Shown: in pieces, positions 9,893 through 64,000 of the stretch
Position numbering within the stretch: position 1 is the first letter of the stretch
How the letters are laid out: the number at the start of each line of letters is the position of its first letter
From: Eutrigla gurnardus
Lineage: Eukaryota > Chordata > Actinopteri > Perciformes > Triglidae
DNA length: 64,000 nt
NCBI GenBank assembly: GCA_963514095.1
Contig: OY741275.1
Location: 13,102,069-13,166,068 of the forward strand
Direction: 5' to 3'
Translations under genes and position numbers: made by a program
Notes under the pieces: generated by a model
Database searches by the model: none
Told to the model about the DNA's origin: nothing
The model's input: only the letters and a program-made list of their open reading frames with translations

Positions 9893-12800
9893 GTGAGATC
9901 TTACCTGAGCCTTCAAGTGGGCTAAAAGCTCAAAAGTCCATATTTACAACCAGACCTTGCGTAACACACATGTGAAAGTGTGACTCCATGTGTGTTCTGT
10001 CCATGCAGCATGGAGCTAAAGTGTAAGATGAAGTTTGCCGTCTACCTGCCTCCCAAGGCTGAGACCGGCAAGTGCCCCGTCATGTACTGGCTCTCTGGTG
10101 AGTATGCATCTTAAAGTCTGAGCTTCACCTGCTGATACTGAACAGTATATAATTCAATATGATACAATTAATTTAAAGGAACATGGAAGGAGATGTCTAC
10201 TGATACACTGACTCTCAACCCCAGGCCCACATGTTTCATGTTACATCTTAAAGGCCTTTCCAAGGAGTTTTTGGAAAAGGTTACATTTTCTGTGTTTTTC
10301 GCATCCATTAAAAAACGTTTGAGTGTTGTTTGACCACTCAGAGATATCGTATAAAAAAGACAAAAAACGCAAAGGTCTTATCGTTTCTCTTTAAATCCCA
10401 TGAAAAAAACAATGTGTTGTTTCAACTCAATACTATATAACTTCCTCATGAACACATACAACGTATAACAATCATTTCACAATTATGTAGTTTTGTTTCT
10501 TGTTTTAAAAAAGCTCTGAAATTGTCTAACATAGCTCGTCACTGTAGCTTTTAATCAAACAAACAGGAGGAAATAATGAATTCACGATTGGTGCTCTAGT
10601 GAGTATTTGGTGGGATTGTGGGATGGAGTCCAAACAAACTGCAGTGTGTGTTTCCGCCATGAAGGAACATGTCATTAAAGTGTTTTTGATTGTTGTAAAA
10701 AAAAAAGGTTTAGTCAGATGAGATGATTGTTGCCCTTTTCTTTGTGTATTTAGCTCTCAGTTGACTCCAGACCATCATCAGTTTTCCATTCTGTTTTTCT
10801 GCAGGTCTGACGTGTACGGAGCAGAACTTCATCACCAAAGCTGGCAGTCAGGTCCCGGCCGCGGAGCACGGCATCATCATCGTCGCACCGGACACCAGCC
10901 CACGTATGAAAACACACACGCAGAGGAAAACAAACTCTTGATATATAGATGGTTTTCTATCAAAACGGTTTCCCCGACGGTTTCCCAACCTCCACCAGGT
11001 GGCTGTAACATCGAAGGGGAGGATGAGAACTGGGATTTTGGCACTGGAGCTGGTTTCTACGTCAATGCCACACAGGATCCCTGGAAGACCAACTACCGCA
11101 TGTACTCGTATGTCACTGAGGAGGTGCGTTGAGTTTACGTCACCTGCCCCCCAGAAAAACTGACTTTTCAATTTTGCTTCCAGCTAATTGGTGCTCTTGA
11201 TGATCTCCCTTTTTTTTTTTTTATCTCAGCTGCCCAAATTAATCAACGCTAACTTCCCCACCGATCCAGACAGGATGTCCATCAGCGGACACTCAATGGG
11301 TGGCCACGGGGCGCTCATCTGTGCCCTTAAGAACCCGGGGAAATACAAGGTACTGCACGTCTATCAGCATTTACAGTATATGTATCTCAAAGAGGATCTC
11401 ATCATTCTTCATTTTAGTCAAAAATACCAAGAGGATGGTTTCATTAAATTAATTATTTCAAAACTTAATACATACAATAGTGTAGATACATTAACTGTTA
11501 CAGTGCTCTGATCTTTAGCATAATAATCAAAACAACATACAGTACACATCACACTGCCTTTCTTTGTTGAAGATGTCTGTTGGCGTGTCTTAGTGTTGCT
11601 GAGCAACCAACGAATGAGTGCTTAGGTTGGCTTAATGCAAATGATGAATTTAACACTACAGTACACACATACTTGGCCACTGAAGCTAATTCTGGTGCGT
11701 TCTTGTGCGTCTCCTGCAGGCTGTGTCTGCTTTAGCTCCCATTTGTAACCCGATGCAGTGTCCCTGGGGACAGAAGGCTTTCTCAGGGTACCTGGGCTCC
11801 GACAGGGCCACATGGGAGGTAAGAGCTCTTCTCACTCTGGTTGTTGCTGCAATAATAACTAATACATTAACACTGAGCATCTCATCGTGAAAAAGGACAT
11901 TCTCAAGTACAATTTTGAGGTACTTGAGGTTGAGGTTCTTTTAGAAAGTCATCTTTCAAAAATAAAAAAAAAATAAAAAAAATTCCCTTGCGTTAGAACA
12001 GACCTCTCCAAATGTGGGTGTATAAAATCAACTGCCTAAGATAAAACTTTATTCATCCCAAGGAAAATGTTGTATAGATTTCACCAACGTTTGAGACCGT
12101 ATGAAACGTGTTTTAGCCGTTTGATGAGAGAAGTTCTTCAGCTTCCTGTTCTTTGTCTCTTTCAGGCGTATGACGCGACTATGCTGGCATCGTCGTACTC
12201 CGGTCCCCAGCTCGACATCCTCATCGATCAAGGCCGCGACGACCAGTTCCTGTCAGCCAGCCAGCTGCTGCCCGACAACCTGATCGCCGTGTGCTCTGAG
12301 AAGAAAATCCCAGTCGTCTTCAGACTGCAGCCGGTCAGTTCCTTTAGTCTCTGATTCTGACGCTTGCATGGATGATTTACACAAATGTCTGCACCCTGAT
12401 CATCAACATGATAACAGCTAACATGCTGAGAGAAGCACCTCCCTGCGACAGGTTGTCAAGTAGGTGGCTTTTATGCCACTTTATTTTCAATATTAATCTC
12501 TGCTCGGTTTAAAACCTAAAGATGAATGATTTAGTTTAATGTAATATCAAATATAACAAATGATAAGTAAGTATAACGGATTGATACGTTATAAAATATA
12601 CAACAGTTGAAACAGTCATTCTGGGAAATACAATTTAAAAATGTAACCTGCCAAACAAATTGATTGTAGCTCCAGAGGGCCTAAACATTAAATGCAAGTG
12701 TACTTATAATCTCTGTTGATATGAAGTCAAACCAAATTTAAAAATTAAATTAAGCTCAATACAACATATCAAACTCATTAAAAAAAAAACAAGGATAAAA

Positions 12801-13207
12801 AGAAAAACATCAGCGGTCACGTAACGTCATTTGAAGCTATATTGCTTTTTCTTGCTGAAATGGAACTCGGAAGTAAGAAGTTAACTTCACTCCACCGGTT
12901 TTTATCGTAATTATTGTTTGAAATTAACATGAAATAAAAGCCGCAACACGTCACAGGAGACACGTATGAAAAGGTTTGATTATCCAAACTGTTGTAAAGT
13001 TAAGATTTCAGAAAAATAAATGTAACCACTTTTATTCAAGTTTTGCTTTGTAAAATGAAAATGTGTAGACAAGGAGAGCGGAGACTTGGAGAGATTTGTT
13101 TTGAGTTGATGTTGTGTTTCCTGCAGGGCTACGACCACAGCTACTTCTTCATCTACTCCTTCATGAACGATCACATCAAACACCACGCCAAGTTCCTCAA
13201 CGCCTGA
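9825..13207 (+). CDS. esd: esd: S-formylglutathione hydrolase (esterase D), complete coding region
   Basis: This cytosolic serine hydrolase converts S-formylglutathione to glutathione and formate, the last step of glutathione-dependent formaldehyde detoxification. Eight coding exons (9825-9892, 10009-10097, 10805-10903, 10999-11123, 11230-11349, 11720-11818, 12166-12333, 13127-13207) join with matching phases and GT-AG borders. They give 849 nt, 282 residues plus TGA, the same length as the human enzyme. The alpha/beta-hydrolase nucleophile motif GHSMGGHGAL places the serine at residue 149. Asp226 in DQGRDDQF and His260 in GYDHSYFF complete the triad at the human positions. The start MALTQVSSNKC matches the family N-terminus and sits seven bases into the exon. 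The gene is tail-to-tail with lrch1. Nothing is missing or broken; this is a confident assignment. Confidence 0.97.
10009..10097 (+). CDS. esd: esd coding exon 2
   Basis: Acceptor CCATGCAG, donor CTCTCTG|GTGAGT. It encodes MELKCKMKFAVYLPPKAETG and the strand ending VMYWLSG, the first core strands of the hydrolase fold. Confidence 0.95.
10098..10804 (+). other. esd: esd intron 3
   Basis: GT-AG intron of about 0.7 kb, AT-rich, with no other feature seen. Confidence 0.85.
10805..10903 (+). CDS. esd: esd coding exon 3
   Basis: Acceptor TTCTGCAG, donor CAGCCCAC|GTATGA. It encodes LTCTEQNFITKAG, which carries the oxyanion-hole loop region, and the IIIVAPDTSP strand. Confidence 0.95.
10999..11123 (+). 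CDS. esd: esd coding exon 4
   Basis: Acceptor CCACCAG, donor GAGGAG|GTGCGT, ending in phase 0. It encodes the highly conserved WDFGTGAGFYVNAT and WKTNYRMYSYVTEE segments. Confidence 0.95.
11230..11349 (+). CDS. esd: esd coding exon 5 (nucleophile Ser149)
   Basis: Acceptor TTATCTCAG after a long T-run, donor TACAAG|GTACTG; 40 codons in phase 0 at both ends. It contains GHSMGGHGAL, the nucleophile elbow. Confidence 0.96.
11350..11719 (+). other. esd: esd intron 6
   Basis: GT-AG intron of 370 bases with no feature of note. Confidence 0.9.
11720..11818 (+). CDS. esd: esd coding exon 6
   Basis: Acceptor CTCCTGCAG, donor TGGGAG|GTAAGA; 33 codons in phase 0. It encodes APICNPMQCPWGQKAFSGYL. Confidence 0.95.
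11819..12165 (+). other. esd: esd intron 7
   Basis: GT-AG intron of 347 bases with an A-rich run near 11960; otherwise plain. Confidence 0.9.
12166..12333 (+). CDS. esd: esd coding exon 7 (catalytic Asp226)
   Basis: Acceptor CTTTCAG, donor CAGCCG|GTCAGT; 56 codons in phase 0. It contains LDILIDQGRDDQF with the acid of the triad, and the strand KKIPVVFRLQP. Confidence 0.95.
12334..13126 (+). other. esd: esd intron 8
   Basis: GT-AG intron of 793 bases, AT-rich, with an A9 run near 12780. No repeat family recognised. Confidence 0.9.
13127..13207 (+). CDS. esd: esd last coding exon (catalytic His260, stop)
   Basis: Acceptor TTCCTGCAG. It encodes GYDHSYFFIYSFMNDHIKHH and ends FLNA before TGA at 13205-13207. 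Histidine 260 is the triad base. Confidence 0.96.
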   Translation, partial: GYDHSYFFIYSFMNDHIKHHAKFLNA

Positions 13208-13470
13208 ACGGCCCCCAGAGAAGAGGACTGTTCAGGTCGCCTTCTTTAAATGTCTGCTCTCCTGGCATCAGTTAAAACCTTTGTGTTGTTTTCCTCCTGA
13301 TTCAGAAGCCTTGTACTTCCTGTTGAAGCAGCACTTAACTAAAGACTCAGAAAGGAAATAAGGAGTCTTCCTGTGACCTGTGACAGTGGCCACGTGGATT
13401 CTGCTGGTTGACCTTCCGTCATCGAACAGCCACAGCTGTATTTTTCAGAATAAAATCCTCACTCATTCAT
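13208..13470 (+). terminator. esd: esd 3' UTR with poly(A) signal
   Basis: About 245 bases after the stop there is an AATAAA at 13449-13454, followed by T/G-rich sequence (TTTTGGAGTTTTGTTGTC). The cleavage site is therefore probably near 13470. Confidence 0.8.
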
Positions 13471-16400
13471 TTTGGAGTTTTGTTGTCATTGAAGTTTGTT
13501 GAAATGTTCCTGCTCCTGTCCGCCATCAGAGTTGTGTTTCTTATGTAATGAAGTTGTTTCAGCTGGTAATGGATGACTTAGGTGGTGATCAGGACCCGTG
13601 TTCCTGTGGAATATTCTGGTCTGGTTATTATAGTTGGTGGTAACCCAGTACTTTACAGTACACTTGACTTATTTAATTGATATACTTGTAAAATGTAAAC
13701 TTTTTTAATCACACACTATATACTTTACAATGACATTTGAAATTACACTTTGTGAAATACTATTCTATGACACTTTTTATCAGTATTTGTATGACATACT
13801 TGAGACTTTACAATTTGCTTTTACATGGCATACTTGAGCTATGAATAGTTTGACATTTTTTAGTTTATATTCTTGATAAATCCTTTATTACAGTTTCCCC
13901 CGTGGCATCGGGGCTTAGTGCTGAAGGAAGTATATGATTGAAATGCTGAGTCAAATTATTTCAGTTTTAACGTTCACAGATTTTGTACACAAAGTATTTC
14001 CACTCAGACTTTGCATTTTTCAGACAGTTGAGGTCTTTACTGATAAAGTGATGAGAAATACAGTGCATTATATACAGTATACACAGCAGTTAAGGCGACA
14101 TTAAAAGGGACATTTCATGCATTTCAAATTGAGTTGCTGTACAACAAATTACACAAAAGGTTCACAAAGAGATACAAAAGGGTATGTTACATCAAAGTCA
14201 CGTAAAAAATAATTTCCTCCCAGTCAGAAAAGTACAAAATTGTGAGTACAGGCCATTCCTGGACATTATTATATACAAAATAAGAGACATTAAAAACAAA
14301 AAACACTGCTTCAGCAGGTTTAATTCACCACATTTACGCAATTTACACCAGCGTCACATTTTTAGATGCTCTGGTTTCAGATTCAAGATTTAAGATCTTC
14401 TCAGTTGCCAAAACAAAAATCTATAATATAGAAGTTTAAAGTGCAGATTCTGTCGGGGAAGCAGCCGGTTTGGTTTTATTGCTTTTTCCCAAAAACACTG
14501 TGATAATGTGATCCCTACAAAAACTGTGAATATGAAATATGAGGAGATGAAGAAATTTTGATTACTAACAAGCAAATGGAAATCATCATTATTCACTAAA
14601 AACATCTATATTTTCTGACGTAACAATCCTGATATCGTTGCGTTTCCACTGTTTTCAGCAGGCATTTTGAAGTAAATCTAATTTATTTAAAATCAGGAAT
14701 GTAAGACATATTAGGAAGACAGTTTGCTGCTCTACCTCTATTTGACATGTTTAAGCCACAAAGAAAAATACTGTTTTCAGATAAATGTAGCTGATATACT
14801 GCATACAAAGCAACATTGGTGTTATTATTTCACCAAGCTGCCCATAGTGTTGAAATACATGAACATTTATCTATCATGTGTGATATTATTTAGACGTTAA
14901 AGTTTGCTGCCGTGCGTTTGAGTGAAATATACAGTACATGAAGAAATAAGCAAATACATAACTGATTTTTTTCAAACATTACTACAACAGGTAATCTTTG
15001 TGATAAATAATATGTACAGGCTATAGTACATTTAAATAAAATCCTTTAGTTTATCACAAGAGAGTAAATGTTTGTTTTGGCAACTGTCAAATCGATCCAG
15101 TGGAAGCATTTATTAATTTTTTATTTTTTTTATTTTTACTGCTGAATCTTTAAGTAGCTCAAGCTTTGGATACCAAGCTGCATCATATTTACAGAAAAAG
15201 ACTCTTCATCACTCATTCATACAAGCCTGCTGGTACAACAGTGTCTGACCCTTAATGTGGTTTTATTATGGCATTTAGGAGAAATGTGACCTAGTCCCAG
15301 ACCTGCCAAGACTGTGTTTTTAAAGGGGCAGTAGGTAAATATGTGACGGAACCAATGAATCACCGTGCTGTCAGCCAATCATGTCCACTGTCCTCCCTGC
15401 CCTTCCTCCCTGTGAACCTCATTCACTGATTCTTGATTTGTATTAACCTGTTCAAATATCATAACAAAGACTTCCAGTTCCCTGGAAAAGTCTGAAACAA
15501 CTCAAGTTGTCATTATGAGGTGTGGTGGTCCACTACACTCATCAAATCACCTATAGAGCAGTTATATTGATATTTCTATTCTGTCCTTCAATAATTTTAA
15601 CTAAAAGAAAAACAACATAATTATTCTAATAATTCAGACACCAAATGCATTATTTACATTTTAAATAGTTTTGGCCAGAAAATAAGAAGAATTCCAATGT
15701 CCAGTGGTGTATGATGGGAGAATACTGACAGGACTTGGTTGTTGAACTGGTTTTCCTTAGTGATGTTGAACTATATGGTGTAATTGGGCTCTAAACATTC
15801 AGGGAAACAGTTTTTCTTTGAGCCCTGTGCTGTGTCCTCAGTGGTTGGACTGAATCGGTTTAAACTGTGATTTTTCAGTCTCTAGTATGTTCCGCTAACA
15901 TAACTAGTGTTACAAATATTTGAAGTTACAGATTCGTTGGTCATTGAGCCTTAAGTCTGTTGGTCCATTAAACACTTTCCTGTCTGCAATACCAGCAGCT
16001 TATTTCAAATAAGGCTTTCAGCCTCCGGAGGACTGAAACTCTACACTTCTTCATCCACAACCATTTACAAGATGAATCTACAAACTCTCTTGCTCACAGT
16101 GAATCAAACTAAAAGTCAGCCTGAAGATAAAAGTAAATGAAGGCAAATTCTCACATTTAAAGAAACATTTTCTGCACCCTAGTGGTCAAAATAGCCGAAT
16201 GCAGCTTAAAAAAAGAAAACCTTCTACATAGACGTTCCCAGCTGCTGTAGTTGTTTGATAATATCAGTGATTCATGCCATTTGTCCTAGAGGTCGATAAA
16301 GGTCAACAAGTACACACTGCCCCTTCAAAGGTCTTGGTGTCTAACGTGATCAGCATTATCACACGCCTCAAAACTGGCAACTCCGTACACACAGGCAGGA

Positions 16401-18449
16401 AACTGTTGACCTAGCAGGCTGTGGAATGAAGCATCAGCAGTGCATAAAATCAAACTCACCCTGAGTCACAGAATCTCTGACCTCACACAGTAGCATCTCC
16501 AGCCTGAACCTCAGACGTTTGGACAAACTCACACGATTGGTTAAAAAAAAAGGATAATTTCACTACAATATTAACTTTAAATTTACTCTATGATGCATAA
16601 AACTCACTGGTTATGAGTTGTTTTTTTTAAATCCTCACCCATCCAGTACGAGCCGGAGGTGTTGCTGCGTGAGATCTCATCCTCACCGATCCTGCACCCC
16701 GAAGTATAAAACTAATAATAATCATCAAGTGTCTCGCAGTATGGAAGGTGATCAATAATTACACATAAATCAAGATGATCTGGGGTTTACAAGCCTGCAG
16801 ATGCAGACATGAGGAGTGCTTTATGACTTTGTTTCATTAACACCACACGTGTCTTGGCACATTAGAAAACCAAATCTTGTCAAGAAACATAAACAAAAGT
16901 AGTTTCACTGAAAAAGTCCTAGAAATGCCTTCGGATCCGTTTCTCTCCATGAAAACAGGTTTAACAACACGTGTGAGAGGATTCATGAGAGAAAGGGGCA
17001 AATCAAAATGACCTGGAATTAGAATCGACCAGAGAGGCTCAACAAACACAGATTAGTGTCTCCGTGGCAGATTAACACACCTGGTTCAGGGACATGCACA
17101 GAGCTCCACAGGAAGTCAGTAGAACTTTTAGAAAACAGACACAATTATACCTAAAATATATTAGAGAAAAATATTTTTGGCATATTTCGTTTTCAAAGTG
17201 TACAACAACTCAAACATCTCATCTCAGCTTCTCTTTATATTATAAATATCTTTATGTTTAAATACAAATTGCGGTTAAATTTGCCTCCCTCTATGTTAAG
17301 ACTATAACGTTTTGGTTTTACTCACACGGTCCAGTAACACTTCACCTGAAACTTCAGTGGGAAAATATCTCAAATCTGTCGCTAACTGATGGTTTTCTTA
17401 AAATCTAAGTCTTTGGTCAAGACTGCATGATGTCACCAGGTGAAGTTGGTGCTACTACGGCAAGCTGGGTGGTTCAGACTGACAGCTCCACCGACTCCAA
17501 TTTAATTTACATTCAAGCCTAATTTCTAAACATGTCCCTGCAAATATTAACAAAGTTTTAGGGCCACACCCACAAAAAAAATCTTGTATTTTTAAAATAA
17601 ATTAAAAAAATGTAGTATTGTGAGAATAAAGTCATTATTTCAAGAAAAAAGTCAACAAAATGAGAAAAGTCATACTTGTCATGAATAAAGCCATATGTTG
17701 TAATACTTCAATCTCAAATATTATGACTTTACATTTATAAATAAATCTCAAAATACTACAACTCTCCTGTGCAATTCTGATAATCTTAATCATAGTAAAG
17801 TCATATTACAACATTAAAATGTTATGACAATAACATCGTTTTAACAAGAATAAAGCAACTTGTAATACCACTTCTTTATTTTACCAATTTAAACTCCCAA
17901 ATACCACTTTATTCTCATCCTCATTCTTCTTAAAAGCATTTGTCCCTTCTCAAAGTGGCCCTAATACAAAGTAATATTTTTGGGTACCAACCAGTGTGAG
18001 AATTAAAAACAATAAATCATAGTTGCATTTATGCTCTTCACCTAACAGTTTGTGGCTCTTGTGTTCGTCCAAAGAAACGGATGAAATCAGGTTTTTCACT
18101 CACATCCCCCCCCGACACTAACACACCATTTAAGGTGAAAAACCACCATCGAGCACTGGTATGCGTCGGCGCTACCGCCAGTCTATCTGTGTGGCATCAA
18201 ACTGACTCCACCCAGAGGTTCCCTCTCAACAATTAGTAAATAAATTCACTCCTGATTGCTTTAGTTCCCTTAACACAATTTTGCATCCTTAAATCTAATG
18301 AAAAAAAAAAATCACTCTGTTACTGAGAAGGATGCAGAATGATCACAGAGGTGCGCCGCAGCTTCATGGTGAGGTCAAGTCAGTGTTTATAAGCAGGTGT
18401 GTGTTTGTTGTACGTGTCGGCCGGAGGAAGCTCCACCTGTCGCCGGCGC
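13471..18449 (-). other. lrch1: Convergent intergenic space and probable lrch1 distal 3' UTR
   Basis: No coding potential seen. The right part follows the distal lrch1 stop codon and is probably its 3' UTR. Minus-strand AATAAA occurs at 17908-17913 and 17875-17880, about 540-575 bases after the stop, and other candidates lie further left (for example within 14477-14485 and near 13884). I cannot tell how far the UTR runs, but it must stop short of the esd poly(A) region. A noticeable A/T-rich patch lies at 17570-17900. Confidence 0.45.
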
Positions 18450-59517
<41,068 letters not shown>

Positions 59518-62010
59518 CTGCATAGAGAAGAGGGAGCAAAACAAGGAATTCAATAAATGGTTTTACAAATTCAGATATGTCTGCTTGAGTCAAACATGTT
59601 ACACATTGGTGTGGAGTTGTTATAAATAGTATATGAATCCTTGAGTTAAAGCAAAAAAGGTGTTCCTGAGATATGGCGTTCTTTAGTCTCTACTTTTAGT
59701 TGTTCTACCCCCATTGATATAAACTACCTTCTCTAGAATTAACATAGAGTTAACTGAATCAACACCTCTCTAAAATGGTTTCAACAAAATCTGAACATTA
59801 TGAAGGATTTATTTCCTGTATTAGATTGCATTGGTTTAAGCTTGGTGTACATAATAAACCCAGTGTATTTCAATGTGGAAAAAATAAGTTTGCTCATATT
59901 GTTACGTAGAGTAAATTAACTGACAAGACACAATAAAAAACAATCGCCACGTTCTACACTCTGCACTGCAGACTTTTCTATCCGAGGAACAAATGTCATC
60001 AAAAACAGGGAAGTCTTTGACAGTGGGGTAGAAGTTGAGCGCTCAAGGCCAGTATTGGTGACACTTCCTGCTATGGCTCGGCAATAACAATATCAAATTC
60101 AGTTAGCAACAGTCCATAAGGCCAAGAAATGTCAGGCCAATTACCCCACATTGTTCTAGTGAGGCTGTTTTGTTAAAAGAGCGAGAACCCACCAAGAGTT
60201 CATTTCCTCCACAGGCAACGATTACAGTTATGTTGTACCCAGTATTTGGATTCACGCACAAAATACTACTAACACTTTAAAATCCAAGAAGGCCTTCAAA
60301 GAAAACGCCACTTCTCACATGGCTTATTTGTTCAAATATATGTCAGAACCTCTGCCTGTAATATTTTGCATGGTGGAGTCACTTCCTGCACTTGATACAG
60401 ATTACACTGTTGACAATCAACACTGCAGTTCTCTTGGAAAAATAGCCACATTTGTGTTTTCTGGCATCTCCTTCCTCAGCGAGAGACAAACAAATTGCTG
60501 AACAGGATGTCACACCATCCACAGCTTTCAATCAAACATCAGGATAAAATCACTGCAACATCAACAGTGCAGTGTCATCGCTGATGTTAAATGATTCACA
60601 GGTCAAACTATTCTAAATAGTGATTATTTGGTGACTTATCGCCATTCAGATGAAAACATGGATATCAGTTTCATCTCTCAGGGGGATCAATAACAAAGGC
60701 AGACAAAAACCTTCAATCTATGTGTTCTTTACATTGAGCTCCATGGTGGCAGAAATACAACATGTAAACCAGACAGGTTTGGAGATCTTGGAAGGTGGAT
60801 GCGTTTCACTTTAACAGTTTTTTCTGAATCCTGAATACAGGATAAAAAGGCCATAGGTAAACATTTGGTTTGGACAACAATGGAGGCCAATATAGGACAG
60901 AGAGAACTAGAAAAGAACGAGGAGGAGGAAGAGGAGGTGAAGAAAAGGGAGAACATAAATCAACTTTTTCCCCTTATTTGTAGTGATAGAGTGTTATGTT
61001 CTGAATACTCATCCATACTTTACACATTTGAGTAGGTGTGTATGTGTGTTTATTACATGTATGGCAAAACGTTGCTTCCCTGAACACAAGTGTTTCATTT
61101 ACTACAGTGTGTAGTTGGTGCTTTGTATGCTCATTCAAATGATGGTTCGTGTGTAACGTATGGACTCAGAAACCCAGTTTTCTAAGAGTTTTGCAAGAAT
61201 TGGTTTCTTTTGCAAGGGATGTAGAGTTTTGCTGGTTTGGTTTTGGGTTTTGTGGTTAGTGTGTAGAGCTTTGCAAAAATAGCCTACAGTTTCAAAGGCA
61301 ATGCCTTAGCAATCACAAAAAAAGCAGTAGAACTGAGCTGACAGTTTTTTCCTCCATCCAGTCGCTGTGCACGACTCGGCTACACACATCAGGGACCCAT
61401 TTCTGTATTAGACATCCAGGGGTCAAACTGATGTTGGAATTGTGTTACAATTATTACATTTTTGCCTAAAATCAACCATGCAAGAGAAAGATTTTAGGGC
61501 TGCAACAACGCATGCTCATCTTCATTATTATGATCATAATTTTGTAACTTATTAATTGTATGACTTTTTTTTTATTTTCTCTGCTTATTATTATACCTCT
61601 ACCTTCAGAGAGCGCAGAACAACGGGTGATCGGGTTTGTTTTCTTTGAAAACCAGTCCACAACCTTAAGATATTTCGTTATGATATAAAACCGAGGGAAG
61701 TAGCAAACTGTCACATGTGAGCAGCTGGAACAAGAGAATATTTGTTGTCTATATACTGGTCACCAGACCCGACTAAGAAGTGCAGCAGTGATCCCGTCAG
61801 TAAAAAGTGCAACATGGATATTCAATCACTGCACATGGACATAACAGGCAGTGTTAATTCATGGGTCACAGAGTCACAGGAAGTGCTATTTAAAACAACG
61901 TGGTTGAGAAACAAAGAGCTTGTCAGTGCCGCTTTCATCCTCCGAGCAAACAGCAGCGGTCTGACTCAACTACCGGCTGCAAACACACTGCTGTTACTGG
62001 CAGACTGAGT

Positions 62011-62049
<39 letters not shown>

Positions 62050-64000
62050 TCTGTGATGTCCAATATTCATTAACAATGTAGACATACAACCGCTAAAATA
62101 ATACAGTGCCGATCACGAGGTGGTAACCCTCCTAAGTTGACCTTAATTACTCACACCGCACTATGTTGGCCAGGCACACACAGGAAACGAGAGATGCTTT
62201 AAGGACACATCAACCTCACAGTCAGACACACATCTGTCAGGTTGCATTAACATGTGTCTACACATGATGTCATGTGAGACGACGCAGGTGATGATACAAG
62301 CCTAAGGACATGTAACCCATGACACACATGCACACACTACTACTATTACTACCTTTAGTACTACAGACCAAGCCTGATTGATACATCAGCATGTTGAATA
62401 TGGAATTATTATATGGCTATTTGCATTTTTCTGAAATAAAAAAATGTATAATGAATTGTTATTACGGATACAGCAGTGTGATCTGCTGCAAGCCTTTTCA
62501 GCTCTGTAAACAATAACAATAGCGACTAAAGCTGTAGTGTTTGGAAATAACTGAAAAGGTGGGCTTGGATTTTTTTAGGTGGGGTTTTATGTAAACTCTG
62601 TGTTCTGTGAGGCTAAATAACTGTTGTCAAAAAAGCAATCATTTGAAGAGAGCAATTTAAAAGAATCAGTCCCCAATCAGAAAGGGCTGACATCAAGGTA
62701 AAGCAGCTGTGGATGGCAGCAGCAGCAAAAAGAAGAAGAAAAAAAAATCAATATTAGTTTTATATATAGCGTATCAATACGTTAATTATTTTTTTTTCAC
62801 CACTTTACCTTGCCATCAGACAACCCTTTCAGACAGGACTGAAGTCAATAACTTTGTGGTAGAGTGAAATATATTCAAGTAACCATCACAATTTCTACAT
62901 TGTAAAACACAGGGTTTTCAATGTTTACTTTTGGATACTGAGAAGCTACATAATTATATTTAAAAAAAGGATAATGAATAATTAAGTTAGTTTCCACATG
63001 GAAATAAGAGGTAAAGAGAAACAAGAGGTGCTTTAAGTGAGCAGGAAGTAAGCATCAGTTCCCTGAGGGAGGAGGCGGTGACCACACATTTAAGTGAAAA
63101 ATTATGTTTTTGTGGTTTGTCTATGCGAGTCAAATTAAATGTTCACTAACCCTAGCAGCACAATGGCACAAAAGGTTCTCATTGTGATGCGCTTCTTGTG
63201 TAATGTTTAATGTGATGTTGTCGCTCAAATGTGTCTACAACAAAACATCAGAACACTCAAACATAAACCAGTTTCTGTGACAGTGAGTCACTAGGTGGCG
63301 TAACATTGTCACAGAACTCAAACAGCCAATTCTAAATTGCAGTCACACAATGATCAACTAGTAAAACATGAAAATGGAACTACAGTCAGACTATATATAG
63401 TCCAATAACGTTAAAATGTTAGAATAAAATATACTTTGAAAAGACAACAACAGCTGCTGCTGTGATGGAATCAAACGTCTTCCGGTCCAGGACTGTGTTA
63501 GGCCTTCAAACCACCAACCAACCAGCTCCTGTAACCTCCGGGGTTCTTCTATAACTCATCTCTAAATGTCTGGCGTGTTTCAGAGGACAGGAGCTGAGAA
63601 GAAGGCAAAATTCCCTCTAACTTGTTTCAACTTGCAGCATCAGATATACGAAACTGAGCTGGCAGTGAGCGGCGTTTCAAGGTTTCAGCCTCTGTGTTAT
63701 TCCTGATCGTCAGCTGCTGATAAAGGTCAACCATGAATGAGGATTAATGCCGAGGCCTTCATATTGACAACAAATACTGCTGCCTACACTTCATTGGTGA
63801 GCACACAATGTGAACCAAACTCAAGGTCACTTAACCTTTGAAGAAGAAATAACGAAAATGCTGTGGTTGAAGCCCTGTCATTCTCTGCTGCATTTTAATG
63901 TCATTTTTCAGCCTTTTAGGTTATTTACTCGTTTAATAGTTGTTTAAATTGTATGTAAAGCACCTTTAACAATCTCCATCTTGACCCTGCTAGCAGGTAA
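59518..64000 (-). other. lrch1: lrch1 intron 1 (partial)
   Basis: Exon 2 starts with two bases of an Asp codon, so a phase-1 donor must lie upstream. I found no exon encoding the expected N-terminal region (a GRKLREFP-like stretch) up to the window edge, so intron 1 is longer than 4.4 kb. It contains a (GT)n tract at about 62012-62048 and otherwise featureless sequence. Confidence 0.7.

Noticed and set aside
10848..11171. Minus-strand frame over esd exons 3-4
   Set aside because: Antisense shadow of strongly conserved esd coding sequence.

Overview
The window looks like a nuclear chromosome segment from a teleost fish. The genes are split by GT-AG introns. Intergenic and intronic DNA is AT-rich and packed with long (CA)n/(TG)n arrays and fragments of fish-type DNA transposons. 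The two recognisable genes, ESD and LRCH1, are also neighbours in other vertebrates (human 13q14). No species can be named from the sequence alone.

Layout. Positions 1-2.5 kb hold a GC-rich tandem repeat and two well-formed minus-strand exons of an unidentified coiled-coil/acidic protein. Positions 2.7-8.8 kb are transposon debris, including a Harbinger-like remnant with a decayed Myb/SANT-type reading frame. Positions 8.9-13.5 kb hold a complete plus-strand esd gene (S-formylglutathione hydrolase): CRE-containing promoter, one non-coding exon, eight coding exons giving 282 residues with the catalytic triad at S149/D226/H260, and a poly(A) signal. From about 14 kb to the right edge lies lrch1 on the minus strand, tail-to-tail with esd. 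I reconstructed 18 internal exons and two alternative terminal exons by requiring continuous reading phase between splice sites. The first exon lies beyond position 64000.

lrch1 encodes N-terminal leucine-rich repeats (exons 2-5), a charged and Ser-rich linker (exons 6-16) and a C-terminal calponin-homology domain (exons 17-20). The most interesting result is a second, more proximal 3'-terminal exon (21781-22074). It joins in phase to the same upstream exon but replaces the end of the CH domain with a Pro/Thr-rich stretch and one hydrophobic helix at the extreme C-terminus, resembling the tail of the paralogue LRCH4. It has its own AATAAA signals and a roughly 700-base pyrimidine-rich tract in the RNA just upstream of its acceptor. 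Other notable features of the gene are a GC-AG intron, a tandem CAGCAG acceptor, a symmetric 123-nt cassette exon with a frame-breaking internal acceptor, a CA repeat starting five bases into an intron, and a 941-bp fold-back transposon flanked by TTAA.

I see nothing prokaryotic, no CRISPR array, no tRNA or rRNA gene, and no multi-gene system. The novelty here is in splicing architecture and repeats.
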